A DNA stretch of 8,645 nt. It comes from Acidimicrobiaceae bacterium. Lineage in GTDB: Bacteria > Actinomycetota > Acidimicrobiia > Acidimicrobiales > Salinilacustritrichaceae. This document shows positions 6,401 through 8,645 of the stretch, piece after piece. Location: the NCBI GenBank assembly GCA_003476595.1, contig DMTU01000342.1:13981-22625 (forward strand), given 5' to 3'. The translations under genes were made by a program, and so were the position numbers. The notes under the pieces were generated by a model. The model was given only the letters and a program-made list of their open reading frames with translations. It had not been told where the DNA came from and did no database searches. Position 1 is the stretch's first letter. Every line of letters starts with the position of its first letter.

Positions 6401-7542
6401 CCCAGCCCGCCGCGGTCTCCGGGCAACCCTCGCTGTCCGGCATCGCCCGGGTCGACCGACGCACCAAGGCCCTGGTGAGCCGGCTCCAGCCCGGCGACAT
6501 CGCGGTCATCGACCACGAGGACCTGGACGGCGTCGCGGCCGAGACCCTCGTCGGCGCCCGCCCTGCAGCGGTGGTCAACGCGTCGTCGTCGATGACCGGG
6601 CGGTACCCGAACATCGGCCCCCTCGCCCTCACCGAGGCCGGGATCCCCCTGATCGATGCCGCCGGTGCCGAGGTGATGGCCATCGAGGAGGGCAGCCGGA
6701 TCACGATCCAGGACGGCACCATCCTCCTCGGCGAGGACGAGATCGCCACCGGCGAGCGCCAGACCCACGAGGGGCTGCAGGACCGGATCCTGGCCGCGAA
6801 GTCGACCATGGGCGCCGAGCTCGAGCGCTTCGCCGAGAACACCCTGCGCTACATCCAGGCCGAGGGCCACCTGCTCGTGGACGAGCCCGACGTGCCCGAG
6901 GTGCCGGGCGTGGACTTCCGCGGGCGTCACGTGCTCATCGTGGTGCGGGGCGTGGGCTACAAGGACGATCTGAACCTGCTGCGCCGCTCCGGCTACATCG
7001 CCGACCAGAAGCCGATCCTCATCGCCGTGGACGGCGGGGCCGACGCACTGCTCGAGGCCGGCCGCAAACCGGACGTGATCATCGGCGACATGGACTCTGT
7101 CTCGGAGGAGGCCCTGCGCTGCGGCGCCCGCCTCATCGTCCACGGCTACCGGGACGGGCGGGCCCCCGGCGGCGAGCGCCTCGACGGCCTCGGCCTCGAC
7201 TACGAGGTGTACGGGTCCGAGGGCACGAGCGAGGACATCGCCATGCTCCTGTCCTACGAGAAGGGTTGCGAGCTCATCGTGGCCGTCGGCACGCACAACT
7301 CGATGGTCGAGTTCCTCGACAAGGGGCGGGCCGGCATGGCCTCCACCTTCCTCGTCCGCATGAAGGTGGGCATGATGCTGGTCGACGCCAAGGGCGTGAG
7401 CCGCCTCTACCGGTCCACGGTGCGCACCCGGGACCTGCTCCTCCTCGTCCTCGCCGCCGTCTTCACCATGGTCGTGATCGTCCTCGTCAGCGAGCCGATC
7501 CGGCTGGTCATCCGCACGTACTGGGTCTCGTTCACCTCATGA
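6397..7542 (+). CDS. steA: SteA-like membrane protein with a thiamine-pyrophosphokinase-like domain
   Basis: 381 residues. The N-terminal half (about 15-165) is the conserved region of this actinobacterial family (LQPGDIAVIDHEDLDGVAAE, then NASSSMTGRYPNIGPLAL). Residues about 175-335 resemble the catalytic fold of thiamine pyrophosphokinase, with VDGGAD (211-216), GDMDSVS (230-236) and GTSEDIAM (276-283). One hydrophobic segment (about 346-364) near the C-terminus anchors it, leaving a short tail. By homology with Rv1697 and the corynebacterial SteA, it is probably a division-site protein that works with SteB to control peptidoglycan hydrolysis during daughter-cell separation (the RipC-FtsEX pathway). 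A true kinase activity on thiamine is doubtful; databases often carry that label from the domain alone. It starts with GTG overlapping the recN stop and ends by overlapping the next gene's ATG, so the two genes are coupled. The family call is firm; the role in this organism is inferred. Confidence 0.87.
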   Translation: MTQPAAVSGQPSLSGIARVDRRTKALVSRLQPGDIAVIDHEDLDGVAAETLVGARPAAVVNASSSMTGRYPNIGPLALTEAGIPLIDAAGAEVMAIEEGSRITIQDGTILLGEDEIATGERQTHEGLQDRILAAKSTMGAELERFAENTLRYIQAEGHLLVDEPDVPEVPGVDFRGRHVLIVVRGVGYKDDLNLLRRSGYIADQKPILIAVDGGADALLEAGRKPDVIIGDMDSVSEEALRCGARLIVHGYRDGRAPGGERLDGLGLDYEVYGSEGTSEDIAMLLSYEKGCELIVAVGTHNSMVEFLDKGRAGMASTFLVRMKVGMMLVDAKGVSRLYRSTVRTRDLLLLVLAAVFTMVVIVLVSEPIRLVIRTYWVSFTS

Positions 7543-8645
7543 TCAACCTCCGCTACCACATCGTCTCGCTCACCGCGGTCTTCCTCGCCATCGGCATCGG
7601 GCTGACGCTGGGCTCGACGTTCCTCGACCGGGCGACGGTCGAGAACCTCAACGGCCAGCTCGAGAACCTCGAGACCAGGCTGGGCGACCGGGACGAGCAG
7701 ATCGAGTTGCTCGAGGACGAGCTCGCCGAGGCCGAAGCGCTCCAGTCCGCCCTCGACGAGCAAGGTGCCGGCCTGCTCGCGGGGCGGTTGGATGCCGTGC
7801 CCGTCGTGGTCATGGCCTCGGCCGGGGTGGACGACGCCGACGTGGACGGCGCCGTCGAGTCGCTGCAGGCCGCCGGCGCCGACGTGCTCGGCGAGTGGTG
7901 GCTCACCGAGCGCCTCCTGCTGGCCGAGGAGGCCGACATCGACGACCTCGCCGCGGTGCTGGAGGAGCCCTCGGGCGACCCGGCGCGGCTGCGCCGCCTG
8001 GTGATCGACCGGCTCGGCCGGGAGGTCCAGACCAGCCAGCGGCGGGACGCGGCCGTCGACGCCGTGGCCGAGGAAGCCGATGACGGGGATGCGACCGGCA
8101 CACCCGACGGCGACGATGCCGTCGCCGAGGAGGGCGATGCGGAGACCCCGTCGGAGGGGGTCGACGTGGACGGCACGGTGCCGGACCCGCTCGGCGATCC
8201 GGACGACGATGCCGGCGACGACGAGGCCGACGGCACGGAGGACCCGACCGATCCGCTGCTGGCCCAGGCGCTCGTCGATGCCGGATTCCTCGTGTTCGAG
8301 CCGGTCAGCGAGGGCCAGGACGAGCTGACGCTGCCCGACGGCGTGCGGGTCGTGCTCGTCGGTGGCTCGCCGACCCTGCCCGATGACGTGTTCGTGCAGC
8401 CCTTCGTCGACCGGCTGACCGAGGGCGTGGACGTGCCCATCCGGACCGTCGTCACGTCGGCGCTGGGCGACGGCGACGCGGTGTCGGAGGCCGTCGCAGC
8501 CATCCGGTCCGACGACGAGCTGCGAGCCGTGGTGTCCACCGTGGACCGCCTCGACCACTTCCAGGGCTGGATGGCGACGGTCCTGGCCGTCGAGGACCTG
8601 GCCAGCTCGACCGTCGGCCACTACGGGCTCGGCGAGGGCGCCGCC
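7539..8645 (+). CDS. SteB/MctB-like membrane-anchored protein (3' end missing)
   Basis: 369 residues are visible and the frame is open at the right edge. The start MINLRYHIVSLTAVFLAIGIGLTLGS is the classic beginning of the MctB/DUF3186 family: one membrane segment (about 8-26) that acts as a signal anchor, followed by a coiled coil (about 30-68). The rest is expected outside the membrane. Relatives are Rv1698 (MctB, reported to matter for copper tolerance in M. tuberculosis) and corynebacterial SteB (partner of SteA in cell separation); the sequence alone cannot choose between these roles, but the tight pairing with the steA-like gene favours the latter. Residues 178-238 are an acidic low-complexity insert with 27 Asp/Glu in 61 and no Lys or Arg, after which ordered sequence resumes (LLAQALVDAGFLVFEPV). 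This already makes it longer than the mycobacterial protein of about 314. The ATG overlaps the steA-like stop as ATGA. No Shine-Dalgarno is visible, so translation is likely by coupling. Confidence 0.85.
   Translation, partial: MINLRYHIVSLTAVFLAIGIGLTLGSTFLDRATVENLNGQLENLETRLGDRDEQIELLEDELAEAEALQSALDEQGAGLLAGRLDAVPVVVMASAGVDDADVDGAVESLQAAGADVLGEWWLTERLLLAEEADIDDLAAVLEEPSGDPARLRRLVIDRLGREVQTSQRRDAAVDAVAEEADDGDATGTPDGDDAVAEEGDAETPSEGVDVDGTVPDPLGDPDDDAGDDEADGTEDPTDPLLAQALVDAGFLVFEPVSEGQDELTLPDGVRVVLVGGSPTLPDDVFVQPFVDRLTEGVDVPIRTVVTSALGDGDAVSEAVAAIRSDDELRAVVSTVDRLDHFQGWMATVLAVEDLASSTVGHYGLGEGAA

Noticed and set aside
4757..7296. Long minus-strand frames (531 and 550 residues) opposite recN and the steA-like gene
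   Set aside because: They mirror the codon bias of the plus-strand genes and show no domain, while RecN and SteA have complete motifs on the plus strand.
6397..7542. Annotation of the steA-like gene as a thiamine pyrophosphokinase
   Set aside because: Only the fold and a GDMDS-type motif are shared. The N-terminal domain, the C-terminal membrane anchor and the pairing with a steB/mctB-like gene fit the SteA family better.
2864..8253. Idea that the lysine-rich tail binds the acidic insert of the steB/mctB-like protein
   Set aside because: The basic protein lacks any export signal and should be cytosolic, while the acidic insert follows a signal anchor and should be outside the membrane. Opposite charge alone is not evidence.
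7407..8621. Minus-strand 404-residue frame opposite the steB/mctB-like gene
   Set aside because: The plus strand carries the family-typical membrane anchor and coiled coil. The minus frame has only low-complexity sequence.

Overview
This is a very GC-rich window (about 70% G+C or more by eye) with tightly packed genes. It looks chromosomal and actinobacterial. Three things point there: the strong G/C bias at third codon positions, two promoters that appear leaderless, and the gene order tlyA-nadK-recN-steA-steB/mctB, which is the order of Rv1694-Rv1698 in Mycobacterium tuberculosis. The proteins are clearly diverged from Mycobacteriales, and the lysine-rich phasin-like gene and rhomboid would suit a deep-branching actinobacterium such as the Acidimicrobiia. 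That placement is an inference. I see no tRNA, rRNA, CRISPR, insertion sequence, integrase or phage signal.

Layout. (1) Bases 1-1599, plus strand: the 3' part of a PAS-GAF-SpoIIE/PP2C phosphatase signalling gene, cut by the window edge. (2) Bases 1612-2466, minus strand: a rhomboid-family intramembrane serine protease, convergent with the phosphatase gene. Only 12 bases separate the two genes, and a perfect 8-bp hairpin contains both stop codons. (3) Bases 2467-2530: a 64-bp divergent intergenic region with two TANNNT -10 boxes, each placed exactly for leaderless transcription. (4) Bases 2531-3094: a small phasin-like protein with a histone-H1-like Lys/Ala/Thr tail. (5) Bases 3101-8645, all plus strand and all overlapping or nearly touching: tlyA (rRNA 2'-O-methyltransferase), nadK (NAD kinase), recN (SMC-like DNA repair ATPase), a steA-like gene, and a steB/mctB-like gene cut by the right edge.

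How the genes work together. The plus-strand block from 2531 reads as one operon driven mainly from the leaderless promoter before the phasin-like gene, though internal promoters cannot be excluded. It mixes ribosome modification, NADP supply, double-strand-break repair and cell-envelope separation. SteA and SteB are the only pair with a known physical and functional link (cell separation in Corynebacterineae). The rhomboid and the PAS-GAF-PP2C gene are separate transcription units with no visible link to the operon.

I did not find a convincing new multi-gene system. The points most worth a second look are the symmetric divergent promoter, the stop-codon hairpin, the H1-like tail at the head of the tlyA operon with a hairpin before tlyA, and a 61-residue acidic insert in the SteB/MctB-like protein.
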